NCBI GenBank assembly: GCA_031255875.1
Contig: JAIRRR010000167.1
Span: forward strand, 1-6,149
From: Treponema sp.
Lineage (GTDB): Bacteria; Spirochaetota; Spirochaetia; Treponematales; Breznakiellaceae
DNA: 6,149 nucleotides
Direction of reading: 5' to 3'
Below the pieces are notes generated by a model. It saw nothing but the letters and a program-made list of their open reading frames with translations. It made no database searches and was not told the origin of the DNA. The translations under genes and the position numbers were made by a program. This document shows, in pieces, positions 5,937 to 6,149 of this stretch (the first letter of the stretch is position 1; every line of letters begins with the position of its first letter).

Positions 5937-5965
5937 ATTATACCCGTTTAACATCCGGCTGTCAC
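5937..5965 (-). promoter_or_regulatory. Sigma-70 promoter for the glycosidase/pseudouridine synthase pair
   Basis: On the minus strand GTGACA (5965-5960) is followed after exactly 17 bases by a perfect TATAAT (5942-5937). The -35 matches consensus at 5 of 6 bases. Transcription would begin close to 5930, which is the A of one candidate ATG. The message would then be leaderless from 5930, or have a 12-base leader if translation starts at 5918. The ATG at 5954 lies inside the spacer and would not be transcribed from this promoter. Confidence 0.7.
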
Positions 5966-6078
5966 TCGCGCTTACCTGGGCCGCGCTCCCGGTTTCAACC
6001 CCGGATACCCCCTGGCCGCCCCGGAAACAGGAGGATTCCCCCGAAATTCAAAAAAATTAAATTTTTCGGAAAATTCTC

Positions 6079-6107
6079 TTGACAAAAACGCAAAACAGCG
6101 GTAGCCT
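6079..6107 (+). promoter_or_regulatory. Rightward promoter with A/T-rich upstream patch, feeding a gene beyond the window
   Basis: A perfect TTGACA (6079-6084) is followed after 17 bases by TAGCCT (6102-6107), which keeps the T, A and final T of the -10 consensus. Bases 6043-6078 are strikingly rich in A and T for this GC-rich region and look like an UP element that binds the alpha subunits of RNA polymerase. Transcription would start near 6114, so the last 35 bases of the window would be leader or the start of a gene cut by the edge. The stretch 5966-6078 before it holds no gene that I can support. Confidence 0.6.
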
Positions 6108-6149
6108 GTAAAGTGAAATTTGCGGGCGCTGCGCCGGGCGCGTATTTTT

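Noticed and set aside
4872..5951. 359-codon + strand open frame antisense to the glycosidase
   Set aside because: The glycosidase frame has all the GH3 motifs, a promoter and a signal peptide. The antisense product looks like composition only.
6029..6034. AGGAGG on the + strand as a ribosome binding site
   Set aside because: No ATG, GTG or TTG follows at suitable spacing, and the promoter at 6079-6107 lies downstream of it.
6113..6149. GTG at 6113 opening a frame to the window edge
   Set aside because: It has no Shine-Dalgarno sequence, sits at the predicted transcript start, and only 12 codons are visible, so a gene cannot be supported.

Overview
This is a GC-rich bacterial window. It carries the housekeeping protein-export cluster yajC-secD-secF, an exported family 3 glycosidase overlapping a pseudouridine synthase, and the tail of a HAD-family hydrolase at the left edge. 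The wording of the SecD, SecF and YajC proteins, especially the start of SecD and the Lys/Glu tail of YajC, reminds me of treponemes. A GC-rich, possibly gut-associated spirochaete related to Treponema is my best guess. That is an inference from memory and was not searched.

Layout, left to right. Bases 1-237 (+) are the C-terminal part of a HAD hydrolase. It converges on the sec cluster across a 46-base gap that holds a strong nested hairpin (245-277). The sec cluster runs on the minus strand: yajC (3689 to 3297), secD (3240 to 1510) and secF (1513 to 284). secD and secF overlap by ATGA, and each gene has a Shine-Dalgarno-like sequence. A candidate promoter lies just before yajC. Bases 3690-3944 hold no gene but are dense in inverted repeats. 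Bases 3945-4060 form a compact 116-bp palindromic element. It covers the 3' end of a pseudouridine synthase gene (4764 to 3967) and supplies that protein's last 30 residues and its stop codon. Upstream, and overlapping by GTGA, is a NagZ-like glycosidase gene (about 5930 to 4761) with a good promoter of its own. Bases 5966-6149 hold no gene, but carry an A/T-rich patch and a promoter reading rightwards out of the window.

How the genes work together. SecD, SecF and YajC are partners of the SecYEG channel and use the proton gradient to help pull preproteins across the inner membrane. The glycosidase has a Sec-type signal peptide, so it would be one of their clients. The pseudouridine synthase modifies RNA in the cytoplasm and appears linked to the glycosidase only by transcription and translational coupling.

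I found no phage, CRISPR, defence or biosynthetic system. The most unusual object is the palindromic element at 3945-4060. It looks like a short dispersed repeat that has been absorbed in frame into a protein-coding gene, in the manner of the Rickettsia palindromic elements.
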